DNA of 64,000 bases from JAICSD01 sp963836665 (GCA_963836665.1 CAWIKL010000001.1:496001-560000); one strand, 5' to 3'; shown: positions 48,052 to 56,772, numbered from the stretch's first letter. Numbers and translations: made by a program. The notes: generated by a model from the sequence alone, not told the origin.

Positions 48052-49256
48052 GCCTGATCGACGCGTGGGAGGACTTCGATCCGACGCTCTGCGACACCTG
48101 TGGTCACGAGAGCTGCGAGGACCATCTGCCGCCGGCGCCCGACGTCGCCAGCTTGACGCCGCGGCTGACGTTTTCGCGTGCCGCCGACCTGATCAGCGCA
48201 CCGCCGCCGGTCGAAATCATTGAAGGCGTGGCTTGGGCGGACTGTCTTTCCGTGCTGGTGAGCGAGTCCGGCGCTGGCAAGACGTTCATGCTGCTCGACC
48301 TCGCCGCCGCAGTGAGCAGCGGCGTCGCGTGGCATGGCCGCTACGTGCAGCAGGGGTCGGTGGCATATCTCTCGTATGAAGGCGACGCACTCGGTGTGCG
48401 CCTGCAGGCGATCCGCGATGTGACCGGCCATCGGCTCGACCACGTCTACGGGACGCGCGCGCAGGACCCGCTGTCCCCGCGAATCGACCGGGACGGCGAA
48501 GTGCCTTCCCTCGGCGAACTGGCCGCGACGGCGGCCCTCCAGGCCCTCTCGGTCACCCTCCGCGCCACCGGCCGACCGCCAGTTTCCCTCCTCATGATTG
48601 ACACGGTGCGCGCGTCCCTGACCGGCTCCGAGGACAGCTCCGAACACGTCTCGGCCTACCTGCGCGTCGTGCGCCGCATGTTGACATCCGTGCCCGGTGC
48701 CGCGGCGATCCTGGCGCACCATGCGGGCTGGCAGGACGGCGACACCCAGCGCAAGCGCGAGCGCGGTTCAAGCGCGTGGCGCGGGAACTGCGACGCGACG
48801 TTCTATCTCGAAGTCGGCGCGTCCCGTTCCGAGAGCGGCGAGACCGAGTTGACACTACGGACGCTGAAGGTGCGCGACGACGAACGACCGGCGCCACTCC
48901 GGCTTGTGCGCCGGGTCGTCGAGGTGCCCGGACAAATGAACCGACGTGGCGATCCGATCACGTCGTGCGTCATCGAGCGGGACCGTCGCACGCGTGAGGA
49001 TCGGGAAGCCGAACGGGTCGCCGCTGTCGATGCGAGCCAGCGGGAGCTTGACCTATTGGTCCTCCGGGCCATGCGCGACTACCCTGCCGCGACCAGCATC
49101 TCCAGTCTGCGTCCCTACGTCAGCCAGCAGATGGAGGCGGTCAGGGGGGCCGTGGCGCGCATCCTCTGCACCCAACTCGCCGTGGCAGGCAAGCGCGGCC
49201 AACCCTTCGCGCTCACCGCCGCCGGCCTCGCCGCTCTAAAGGAAGTCGGATCATGA
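48048..49256 (+). CDS. RecA-like replicative helicase (RepA/AAA_25 type)
   Basis: 402 residues. It has an N-terminal Cys cluster (CDTCGHESCEDH), Walker A (VLVSESGAGKTFMLLDLAAA), a GSVAYLSYEGDA segment with the catalytic Glu, Walker B (PPVSLLMIDTVRASLTG) and the sensor region AAAILAHHAGWQD. The last 90 residues form a winged-helix-like end (QFALTAAGLAALK pattern). With the upstream prim-pol it forms a primase-helicase pair. Its 3' end runs straight into the iteron array. Confidence 0.86.
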   Translation: MSLIDAWEDFDPTLCDTCGHESCEDHLPPAPDVASLTPRLTFSRAADLISAPPPVEIIEGVAWADCLSVLVSESGAGKTFMLLDLAAAVSSGVAWHGRYVQQGSVAYLSYEGDALGVRLQAIRDVTGHRLDHVYGTRAQDPLSPRIDRDGEVPSLGELAATAALQALSVTLRATGRPPVSLLMIDTVRASLTGSEDSSEHVSAYLRVVRRMLTSVPGAAAILAHHAGWQDGDTQRKRERGSSAWRGNCDATFYLEVGASRSESGETELTLRTLKVRDDERPAPLRLVRRVVEVPGQMNRRGDPITSCVIERDRRTREDREAERVAAVDASQRELDLLVLRAMRDYPAATSISSLRPYVSQQMEAVRGAVARILCTQLAVAGKRGQPFALTAAGLAALKEVGS

Positions 49257-49257
49257 G

Positions 49258-49380
49258 CGTTACCGAGCGTTACCCAACGTTACCGGGAAGCGTTTCCCAG
49301 AACGTTACCCGTTACCCCCCTTTAGGGGGTAACGGTAACGGAACGGTTCCGTGCCACCTCTCGCGGAGAGCTGCGTTACC
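49258..49380. repeat. CGTTACC iteron array, putative replication origin
   Basis: CGTTACC occurs at 49258, 49268 and 49278 (exact 10-bp period), 49303, 49310 and 49374, with a variant CGTTTCCC at 49291. Inverted copies GGTAACG lie at 49328 and 49334. The block CGTTACCCGTTACCCCC - CTTTA - GGGGGTAACGGTAACG is a near-perfect large hairpin. Position right after the helicase gene is typical of an iteron origin. Confidence 0.82.
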
Positions 49381-49487
49381 GGGATCCGGACCTCTTGGCG
49401 ATGCAGCTGGCCGCCGAGACGATCGCGGCGCGCGCGGGTGCAGCCAGCTGGCGGCCCTCCGCCTTCACCCTCACCCCGCCGGTCCGC

Positions 49488-49592
49488 AAGCGCAGACCTG
49501 GGAACTCAAGCTGGCGCAGACCTGGTGAATAACCGGGTGAACTGAAGGTGGCGCAGACCTGCTGAATAAACCTGGTGAAACGAAGCTGCTCT
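49488..49592. repeat. Second set of direct repeats (GCGCAGACCTG)
   Basis: GCGCAGACCTG occurs three times, at about 49490, 49515 and 49552, each followed by an AT-richer stretch with GGTGAA or GGGAAC. The last two units (TGGCGCAGACCTGGTGAATA and GTGGCGCAGACCTGCTGAAT) are spaced 37 bp. They may be binding sites for a replication or partition protein, or part of an origin. Confidence 0.7.
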
Positions 49593-49595
49593 GAG

Positions 49596-49902
49596 ATGAC
49601 GCACCTCCCCACTGACGAGACCTTCGACCTGCTGCTGGCGGTACTTCGTCGGTCCCGAGCGGAAGTTGCTCGCCGGGATTCGCGGACGCAGCCGAGAGCG
49701 CAGAACGCGCCATGCGGTCACGATCCAGGTGGCGCCGCGAGAGCTAGACCAATCGCCGAGCGCCATCCAGACGCGAACTAGCCTCCTGAAAGAGTTCATC
49801 GGCCGCGCTGTCGTTCCCGCATTGCTTGAGCGTCTGCTGAAGTCGCAAGGCCGCGCCGATGTCACGCCGGTGCAGCGTGTAAAATGCGAGCCGTCTGCAT
49901 GA
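49596..49902 (+). pseudogene. Small gene, probably frameshifted, function unknown
   Basis: It starts MTHLPTDETFDLLLAVLRRS at 49596. The more natural continuation is in another frame from about 49660 (TIQVAPRELDQSPSAIQTRT, SLLKEFIGRAVVPALLERLL), ending at 49902. It overlaps the integrase start. A small gene here could be a directionality factor or regulator, but nothing in the sequence proves it. Confidence 0.35.
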
Positions 49903-51671
49903 GGAAGCCTGTCGTTCGTTCATACGCTCGATATTCGTCGGATCTGCAAAGAGCCACCAGCATCGAGGATCAGCTGCGTGTGACTCGGGAAGGCGCCAAG
50001 AAACGAGGTTGGACGCTGGACGAGTCGCTGATCTACAGCGACGAGAGCGCCAGCGGGTCTAGCATCGAGGGACGACCTGGCCTGCAGGCCCTACTCGCCG
50101 ATGCCGCCCGTCAGCCGCGTCCGTTTGACGTATTGTTGGTCGATGACAGCTCGCGCGTGTCACGCGACACCGCGGACGCGATCCGGCTATTGCAAATACT
50201 CCGATTCTTGGGCGTACGCGTAATCTACATTTCACAGAACATCGACTCCGACGACGAACAAGCTGAAACACTGGTGGCTGTCCACGGGATAGTGGACTCG
50301 CTGTACCTGCGCGAGATGGCGAAAAAAATCAAGCGCGGGCTCGAAGGCCAACAGACGCGAGGATTCGCCACGGGTGGTCGCACTTATGGCTATCGAACAG
50401 TCGCCGTCCGTGACCCGTCCGGTCGGAAGACATCAGGCGGAGCGCCCGCCACACTGGGGTATCGCATCGAAGTCGACCCCGCGGAGGCCGATGTCATCCG
50501 TCACATTGGCGAATTGTACGCGGCCGGCGATGGATACGCGTCTATCGTGGCGAAGTTGAACCGCAAGGGCTACCCCGGTCCCCGCGGTGCCCGCTGGAGA
50601 TACGGCGCGGTGCAGCACATCCTCTCAAACGAACGTTACCTCGGTCGTCAGATTTGGGGGCAACGAACATTTGAGCGCCGACCCGGCAGCAGCCGGAAGG
50701 TAGCGCGCCGACGCCCTCGCAATCAGTGGCGCGTTGAAGATCGGCCTCAATTGCGGATTATTTCCGACGAATTATGGCACCGGATCCAAACCCGCCGCAT
50801 CGAGGTGCAGGAGGCATTCGGACTGAAGGGCGGTCGCACACTGGTGCGCGGCAAGAACGCCACCGTCTACTCGAAGTACCTGTTCTCGGGGTTGCTGAAG
50901 TGCGGCGTCTGCGGCGGTGCGGTGACAATAGTAAGCAATGGGACCGGAGGCCCCCGCTACGGCTGCGCCAAGTCGTGGAAGCAAGGGACCGACGTATGCA
51001 GCAATAGAGTCGCAGTAAAGGCGCCAGCTGCGGATCAGGCACTCCTCGCTGGCTTGCGCGCCGAACTGCTGTGCCCCGATGTGCTGAGCGAGATCGTCAG
51101 CGCCCTTGCCCAAGCCCTGAACGCCGTCATCGACCAGCGCCCAAAGCAGCGCGCGGAGCTGGATGAAGAACTCGCGCACACGCGTTGCAAACTACAGCGC
51201 CTTATAGCCGCGATAGAAGCTGGCTCCAGCTCGCCCACCCTGCTGCAGGCAGTTGCAGACCGTGAGGCCCAGACCGAGCGTCTAGAGGCGCAGCAACGCG
51301 CCTTGGATGGGCCGTTCGAGAGCAAACTCGCCGTAATCCCCAGTTGGGTACGGCAACAGGTCGAGCAGCTCGTCAGCTTGCTGACCGACGACGCGGAACG
51401 TGCGCGCTCCGCATTCAAGCAGATGGGGGTTCGCTTCACGCTCTACCCTGTCGGAACAATTGGCAGACGGCCGTTTTACCGCGCCGAAGGCGAAACCGAT
51501 CTAGCGAACCTGTTCGCGGGCCAATTCTCACTTCCTGCTGTCGACGCATCGGACCCTCGATTAGGACCGGATACGGCGCGGCGGCGGCCCGCCGGATGGC
51601 CTGGCGGACCTGCTCGGCGGCGTCTCCGCGACCGAGCTGATCGTCGGGAAAGTGCACGTCGGTGGCATTAA
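49884..51671 (+). CDS. Large serine integrase of the island
   Basis: 595 residues. The N-terminal resolvase domain has VVRSYARYSSDLQRATS (nucleophile Ser18), EDQLRVTREGAKKRGW and DDSSRVSRDTADAIRLL. The recombinase domain follows (PGPRGARWRYGAVQHILSNE, RYLGRQIWGQ), then a zinc ribbon (LKCGVCGGAV ... GCAKSW, CSNRVA) and a coiled coil (ELDEELAHTRCKLQRLIAAI). The frame crosses attR at codon 557, so the last 36 residues are host DNA; in the circular form the tail would differ. The ATG at 49899 is an alternative start. It is expected to catalyse attP x attB integration. Confidence 0.92.
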   Translation: MRAVCMRKPVVRSYARYSSDLQRATSIEDQLRVTREGAKKRGWTLDESLIYSDESASGSSIEGRPGLQALLADAARQPRPFDVLLVDDSSRVSRDTADAIRLLQILRFLGVRVIYISQNIDSDDEQAETLVAVHGIVDSLYLREMAKKIKRGLEGQQTRGFATGGRTYGYRTVAVRDPSGRKTSGGAPATLGYRIEVDPAEADVIRHIGELYAAGDGYASIVAKLNRKGYPGPRGARWRYGAVQHILSNERYLGRQIWGQRTFERRPGSSRKVARRRPRNQWRVEDRPQLRIISDELWHRIQTRRIEVQEAFGLKGGRTLVRGKNATVYSKYLFSGLLKCGVCGGAVTIVSNGTGGPRYGCAKSWKQGTDVCSNRVAVKAPAADQALLAGLRAELLCPDVLSEIVSALAQALNAVIDQRPKQRAELDEELAHTRCKLQRLIAAIEAGSSSPTLLQAVADREAQTERLEAQQRALDGPFESKLAVIPSWVRQQVEQLVSLLTDDAERARSAFKQMGVRFTLYPVGTIGRRPFYRAEGETDLANLFAGQFSLPAVDASDPRLGPDTARRRPAGWPGGPARRRLRDRADRRESARRWH

Positions 51672-53922
51672 CCGCGACAACCGGGCGGATCGCCCTGACG
51701 AGCGGGGCGGCCGCGACTGCGCTCACCGTGAGAACATCGCGCACGCGCGCCCAACTCGGATTCGCTCCTGCGACCCATCGAACCGCCAGCGTACCCAGGA
51801 TCGCGCCGGACGCCCGCACCGGCTCAACGGCCTCGGGGGTGATCCCGTCGCGTGCCACCCCGGCGGCGCCGTTCAGCACCGGGCGCACCAGGGTGGGCTC
51901 CCCCGGCCACGGGCGTCCGGCTGCCCCGACGATCTGATCCATACGCGCCGATCGGATCGCGACCGAGCAGGCACCCAGGGTGTGAAGCACGCAGGCCGCC
52001 ATCGCCTGGAGGGCTTCGGCCTCGTCGCCGGCATCGTGGGTCGCGTCAATCAACTGCTGGAAGTGCCGAACGAGATCCGGCCCGCCCGCGCGCGGCGCGT
52101 GGCGCAGGTCCGCCTCCGCCGGCTGCTGCAGCGCGGCGCGAATCGTCTTGGCCGCGAGCGGCGGCAGCCGCGCGGCGGCGTGCAGCAAGCGATCGCGAAC
52201 GCGTGACGGCACTGCCACGCCGCAGCGGGCGAGGTTCCCCCACCCCTCGGCCACGACCTCGAGACGTCGCGAGGGGTCGCGCGCGCGGCGGGCTGAGCGG
52301 AGCGCCTCGTCTATGTGACGGCGGACGCCGTCGGCATCGCGCAGCAGGCCATGCACGTGCGCGGCCGCGAGATGTGCTTCGCATGACGCGTCTGGCGGAC
52401 CCTGCGCGGCGCGATCGATTGCGCCGCGCGCCGCGACCGCTGCGGCTTCGGCCTGGCCGAGATCCAGGTGGATCCGCGCGAGCAGCGCGAGGTCGGCCTC
52501 GCCTGCCGCGGCGCGCGCGGAATCGAGGTCGCCGCGCCGCCACAGCGTCCGCGCCAGCCAGACTCGCGCGACCCCACCGTCTTCAGCGGCGGCGGCTGTG
52601 CGGAACGCCGCTTCCGCGTCCACGAATTGCGCGAGGTCGTAGTGAGCGCGGCCGGCGCCGACGAGTGCACGCATCGCGACCGCCGCGCCGCGTGCCCAGC
52701 CGCCGGCCTGTCTGAAGGCGCCGCACGCACGCTGCGGGTGCGCGCGATCGATCATCAGCTCGCCGAAATCGCAGGCGGCCGAGGCCGCGTCGTCAAGCGC
52801 GCCGCGCGCCGCCAGGGCAGGGGCGCAGCGCGCCAACACGCGCGCCGCGCGCGCATGCCGTCCCCTCGCGGCCAGCGTCCGCGCATCGGCGACGGCTCGG
52901 AGCAGGCGGGCCACGCCGGCGCCCATGGACGCCGGCGTGAGGTCGGTCGACCCGTGGGTACCGGGATCGGGCTGTGGCGTTCCGTACTCTGGCGACGTCT
53001 CATGCACCCAGCCGGCCTCACCCCCGGGTGCTCCTGTCAAGGCGACGAGGGTAGGGCCGGGCCATCCCCCGGCCGCGTCGACGGCCGCCCGCACCTCCGC
53101 GGCGCCCGGGCCCAGCTCCCGATCCAAGAAAATCCCCGCCATCAGATCGTCGCTCATCATCGGCTCCAGTCTCAAAACAGGGTGCGCGGTCCGGTAGGGC
53201 GCCGCTTGCTCCGCGCGGCGGAAGCGAATCCAGAGGTGACGGCGGACACCACACGCCGCCGCTGCGGCTAGCACGCGCGGCAGCGTGGTGCCCGGCGGCC
53301 GCCAGTCGAGCACGCATACATGCCGGCCGTCGAACGCCCCGCCCACCGTGCTATAGGCGCGCGCATCCAGGACGACGAAGCCGGCGAGCCGCGCGGCGCG
53401 CGCGATCTGGATCCGGGCGGTACGCAACCCTCCCCCGCCCGGCGCCGTCACGTCGATCGTGGTCGTGCCGGGGGGGCCGCTCCCTTCGAGCAGGGTACGA
53501 ACCGCTTCGAGCGCCGGGCGGTCGCGCAGGATGAGGCCGACGGGCCGCGTCGGCGTGGCGGAACCGTCGATGACCGTCGCGACGTTGCGCGCCGCCCATG
53601 CCGCGGTCAACTCAGTCCCGGCGGCGCGCAGGAAGCGAACCATATGGAGGACCGCCTGGCTCGACTGCTCCGGGGCCATACGCAGGGGGGCGCTGACCGC
53701 GTGCGCCTCGAACCAATGGCGCCCATCGGCACCGTAGTCGACCAACGGCAATAGCAACGGATGCCGCAGAACGAAGAGCCGATCGCACACGGCGGTCCGG
53801 ACTGAGACATTCCGTCGCGCAACGTCCGTTTCGACAAACAGGCGCACCGTGTGACCGGTCGCGAGGTCGACCGCCTCGCCGGAGGCGCCGCGGTAGAGGA
53901 ACCGATCCGCAACAAGCTGCAT
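51436..53922 (-). pseudogene. 5' part of the split sigma-54 regulator (kinase-like, TPR, GAF, start of AAA+)
   Basis: 787 host-encoded codons up to the core, then about 38 island-encoded codons to a stop at 51436. The first 90 residues (VADRFLYRGASGEAVDLATG, RHPLLLPLVDYGADGRHWFE) resemble a degenerate Ser/Thr-kinase N-lobe without catalytic residues. Helical TPR-like repeats follow (residues 340-620, e.g. GRHARAARVLARCAPALAAR), then a GAF-like domain (residues 640-760) and the beginning of the sigma-54 domain (DDQLGRGDAAEQVRQAIRRA, PYPVLIEG). It lacks the ATPase and HTH now at 12671-13510. If expressed it would be a truncated, inactive regulator. Confidence 0.85.
51554..51561. repeat. attR core (CCCTCGAT)
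   Basis: Right copy of the 8-bp boundary repeat. It lies inside the 3' end of the integrase frame (codons GAC CCT CGA T..) and, on the other strand, at the ATC GAG GG codons for Ile-Glu-Gly of the split regulator. Confidence 0.9.
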
Positions 53923-54035
53923 CGGGAACGCCGCGCGCTGTGCAAGATATTGACCGTGCCGGCGCGGATGCTGCGGGGACGAACATGCGGCGTGCGGCGG
54001 TAGGGCGCAGAAACTTCGTATACAATTTTCCGCGC

Positions 54036-55241
54036 ATGCTGCGGTTTCTCACAGCGGGGGAATCACACGGCCGCGCGCTGGTCGTGATCCTCGAGGGGCT
54101 GCCCGCGGGCCTCAGCGTCGACACCGAGGCCATCGCACGCGATCTGCGCCGGCGCCAGGGGGGATACGGCCGAGGCCGGCGCATGGCGATCGAATCGGAT
54201 CGCGCCGACATCATCGCCGGGGTGCGCGCGGGCGAAACGCTCGGCGGGCCGGTCGCGATGTTGATCGAGAACCGCGACTGGCCGAATTGGCAGTACACGA
54301 TGCGCGCGACCGCCGAGGCTTCCGCTGACGCCGGCGGCGCCCGCCGCAGTCCCGTCACCCGCCCACGGCCCGGCCACGCCGATCTCGCGGGGGGCGCCAA
54401 GTACGAGCGCGACGATCTGCGCGACATCCTCGAGCGCGCCAGCGCGCGTGAAACCGCCGCGCGGGTCGCCGCGGGGGCGCTGGCGCGCCAGCTGCTCGCG
54501 CGCGCGGGTCTGCGGCTGACGAGCCACGTGTTCACGATCGGCAGCGTCACGCTTGCCGATCGATCGCAGGTGGACTTCGCGCGCGCATCGGCACTCGCCG
54601 ACGATGCGCCGCTGCGCGTCGCAGATTCTGCGCTCGAGGCACAGATGATCGCAGAAATCGATCGCGCGCGCGACGCCGGTGACACGCTCGGAGGCGCCTT
54701 CGAGGTGATCGCGACTGGCGTGCCGCTCGGCCTGGGCAGTCACGTGCAGTGGGATCGCAAACTCGACGGCCGCCTCGCGCAGGCGCTGATGTCCATTCCA
54801 GCGATCAAGGCCGTCGGGATCGGCCTCGGACCGGAAGCCGCTACCCGTCCCGGGTCGCGCGTACACGATGAGATCCTGCCGGGTGGCGCAACGCGCGCCA
54901 CCGGTCTGGCGCGGCCGACCAACAATGCCGGCGGCCTCGAAGGGGGCGTCACCAACGGCGAAGACGTTCGCGTGACCGCCTACATGAAGCCGATCTCGAC
55001 GCTGATGAAACCACTGCGGTCCGTCGACCTGGCGACGATGGCCGAATCGCCGGCGGCGATCGAGCGCAGCGACGTCTGCGCCGTCCCGGCGGCTGCGGTC
55101 GTCGGCGAAGCGATGACCGCGCTCGTGCTGGCCGACGCGCTGCTCGAGCGCTTCGGTGGCGACTCGATCGCCGCGATCGAGCGCGCCATGGCGGGTACCG
55201 ACGCAGCGTTGCGCGCCCGGTTTTCCAAAACAACCGCTTGA
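54036..55241 (+). CDS. aroC: Chorismate synthase
   Basis: 401 residues from the ATG at 54036 (MLRFLTAGESHGRALVVILE). It makes chorismate, the substrate of TrpE. Family signatures are RRQGGYGRGRRMAIESD, TRPRPGHADLAGGAKY, RASARETAARVAAGALA, GGVTNGEDVRVTAYMKPIST and ERSDVCAVPAAAVVGE. The frame is open back to 53940, but the FMN- and substrate-binding N-terminus fixes this start. TACAAT at 54021-54026 is 9 bases before the ATG, suggesting a leaderless or nearly leaderless mRNA. It is not part of the trp operon. Confidence 0.95.
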   Translation: MLRFLTAGESHGRALVVILEGLPAGLSVDTEAIARDLRRRQGGYGRGRRMAIESDRADIIAGVRAGETLGGPVAMLIENRDWPNWQYTMRATAEASADAGGARRSPVTRPRPGHADLAGGAKYERDDLRDILERASARETAARVAAGALARQLLARAGLRLTSHVFTIGSVTLADRSQVDFARASALADDAPLRVADSALEAQMIAEIDRARDAGDTLGGAFEVIATGVPLGLGSHVQWDRKLDGRLAQALMSIPAIKAVGIGLGPEAATRPGSRVHDEILPGGATRATGLARPTNNAGGLEGGVTNGEDVRVTAYMKPISTLMKPLRSVDLATMAESPAAIERSDVCAVPAAAVVGEAMTALVLADALLERFGGDSIAAIERAMAGTDAALRARFSKTTA

Positions 55242-55275
55242 TGCCAGCGAACGAGCGTCAGCGCCCCGGCCAGAG

Positions 55276-55785
55276 ATGATTCTGCCGATCTTGAGATATG
55301 GCGATACGGGGCTTCACGAGCGCGCGGTCGACGTCACCTCGTTCGACGAAGAGCTGCATCGGCTGGTCGACAACATGGTCGAGACGATGTACGCGGCTCC
55401 GGGTATCGGCCTGGCGGCTACGCAGGTCGGCGTCCCGCTCCGCGTTTTCGTCGTCGATCTGTCGGTCGGGCGTACCAACGGCGAGCTGATCGTGATGGTC
55501 AATCCCCGTTTTGTCGAGCGTGAGGGCACTCAGATCGAGGAAGAAGGGTGCCTGAGCGCGCCCGGCTTCAACGCGACCGTCATCAGGCCACGCCGTGCGG
55601 TGCTCAAGGGGTTCACGCGCGACGGCGCCGAGCAAACCGTCGAAGGCCTCGATCTGCTGGCCCGTGCGTTCCAGCATGAAATGGATCACCTGGACGGCAC
55701 GGTGTTCATCGACCGGCTACGCGGCATCAAGCGCGAGCTGATCGTCCGCAAGATTCAGAAGCTCAAGAAGTCCGGCAAGTGGTAA
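55276..55785 (+). CDS. def: Peptide deformylase
   Basis: 169 residues. The three metal/active-site motifs are present: GIGLAATQVG (residue 44), EEGCLSAPG (residue 94, metal Cys) and FQHEMDHLDG (residue 136, HExxH). It removes the formyl group from nascent N-termini. The start MILPILRYGD is the usual type 1 N-terminus. It overlaps fmt by 7 bp, the classical def-fmt pair. Confidence 0.96.
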   Translation: MILPILRYGDTGLHERAVDVTSFDEELHRLVDNMVETMYAAPGIGLAATQVGVPLRVFVVDLSVGRTNGELIVMVNPRFVEREGTQIEEEGCLSAPGFNATVIRPRRAVLKGFTRDGAEQTVEGLDLLARAFQHEMDHLDGTVFIDRLRGIKRELIVRKIQKLKKSGKW

Positions 55786-56726
55786 GCCTGCGCGTCGTTT
55801 TCCTGGGGACGCCCGCCTTCGCGGTGCCGTCGCTCGAAGTCCTGATCCGGTCGCCGCATCAGGTCGTTGCGATCGTCTCGCAGCCCGATCGTCCGAAAGG
55901 ACGCGGCCAACAGCTGCAGGCGACGCCGACCAAGCAGAGCGCGCTGGCGCACAGTATCCCCGTCCTGCAGCCGGCCAAAATCAAAGAAGAAGGGTTTCTT
56001 CAGCAGATTCGCGATCTTCGGCCGGATCTCGGCGTCGTGGTTGCGTTCGGCCGCATCCTGCCCGACGCGCTGCTGGCCATCCCGCGGCTTGGCATGATCA
56101 ACGTCCACGCGTCGATTCTCCCGCGCTACCGCGGCGCCGCGCCGATCCAGCGTGCCGTGCTCGCGGGCGACGCCGAGACGGGGGTAACGATCATGCGCGT
56201 GGTCAGCGAGCTCGATGCCGGCCCGACCTTTTCCGTCACGACCGTTCCTATCCCGCCGGATGCGACGAGCGGCGACATGAACGCCGTCCTCGCCCGCCTC
56301 GGTGCCGAACAGCTCTTGCCGATCGTCGATGCCCTCGCCGAGGGGCGCGCCGTCGAAACGCCCCAGGACCCTTCTGCAGCGACCCACGCCGCGAAGATCA
56401 CGAAGGCCGAGGGAACGATCGACTGGACCGCGTCCGCTGTTCTGGTTCACAACCTCGTGCGCGGCCTGCAGCCATGGCCGCTGGCCTCGACAACGCTCAC
56501 CGGCGAGCGGATCGTGCTGAGGCGCTCACATGTGGCGTCACTCGACACCCGCGCCGCGCGAGTTGGCGCCATCATTCGCGCGCACGGCGACGACCTGGTG
56601 GTCGCCTGCGGCGGCGCCACGGCGCTGCAGATTCTCGAGATTCAGCCGGAGGGCCGACGCATGATGAGTGCCCGCGAGTTCCTCTCCGGCCGTCCGGGTC
56701 TCGAGGGGGGCCGCTTCGGCTCGTGA
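55779..56726 (+). CDS. fmt: Methionyl-tRNA formyltransferase
   Basis: 315 residues from a GTG inside the end of def. The start VSLRVVFLGTPAFAVPSLEV and QPDRPKGRGQQLQATP are typical. The catalytic region is LGMINVHASILPRYRGAAPI (Asn-His-Ser-type site, here with HAS). TGVTIMRVVSELDAGP is the third motif, and the C-terminal OB-like domain starts near residue 205. It formylates initiator Met-tRNA using 10-formyl-THF. Confidence 0.95.
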   Translation: MVSLRVVFLGTPAFAVPSLEVLIRSPHQVVAIVSQPDRPKGRGQQLQATPTKQSALAHSIPVLQPAKIKEEGFLQQIRDLRPDLGVVVAFGRILPDALLAIPRLGMINVHASILPRYRGAAPIQRAVLAGDAETGVTIMRVVSELDAGPTFSVTTVPIPPDATSGDMNAVLARLGAEQLLPIVDALAEGRAVETPQDPSAATHAAKITKAEGTIDWTASAVLVHNLVRGLQPWPLASTTLTGERIVLRRSHVASLDTRAARVGAIIRAHGDDLVVACGGATALQILEIQPEGRRMMSAREFLSGRPGLEGGRFGS

Positions 56727-56772
56727 CGACTTCAACCAGGCCCTCATTCGTGATGTGTCCTAGAGGCTGCGG

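Larger units (their letters stand above)
13503..51561. mobile_element. 38-kb integrative element inserted in a sigma-54 regulator gene
   Basis: CCCTCGAT occurs at 13503-13510 and 51554-51561. Deleting one copy plus everything between them makes the leftward frame read VLIEGESGSGKE without a break, joining 787 upstream codons to 279 downstream codons. A large serine integrase lies at the right end beside attR, and primase, helicase and iteron sequences are next to it. No conjugation, capsid or portal genes were recognised, so mobility may depend on a helper, or the structural genes may be lost. The insertion is certain at sequence level; the element class (integrative replicative element or satellite) is inferred. 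Confidence 0.92.

Noticed and set aside
49253..49528. Protein-coding gene overlapping the helicase stop
   Set aside because: The ATGA overlap is tempting, but the frame is composed of iteron sequence and low-complexity residues without likeness to any family.
13503..51561. tRNA gene as the island target
   Set aside because: Both borders are protein-coding; no tRNA-like cloverleaf or CCA-ended repeat is seen at either side.
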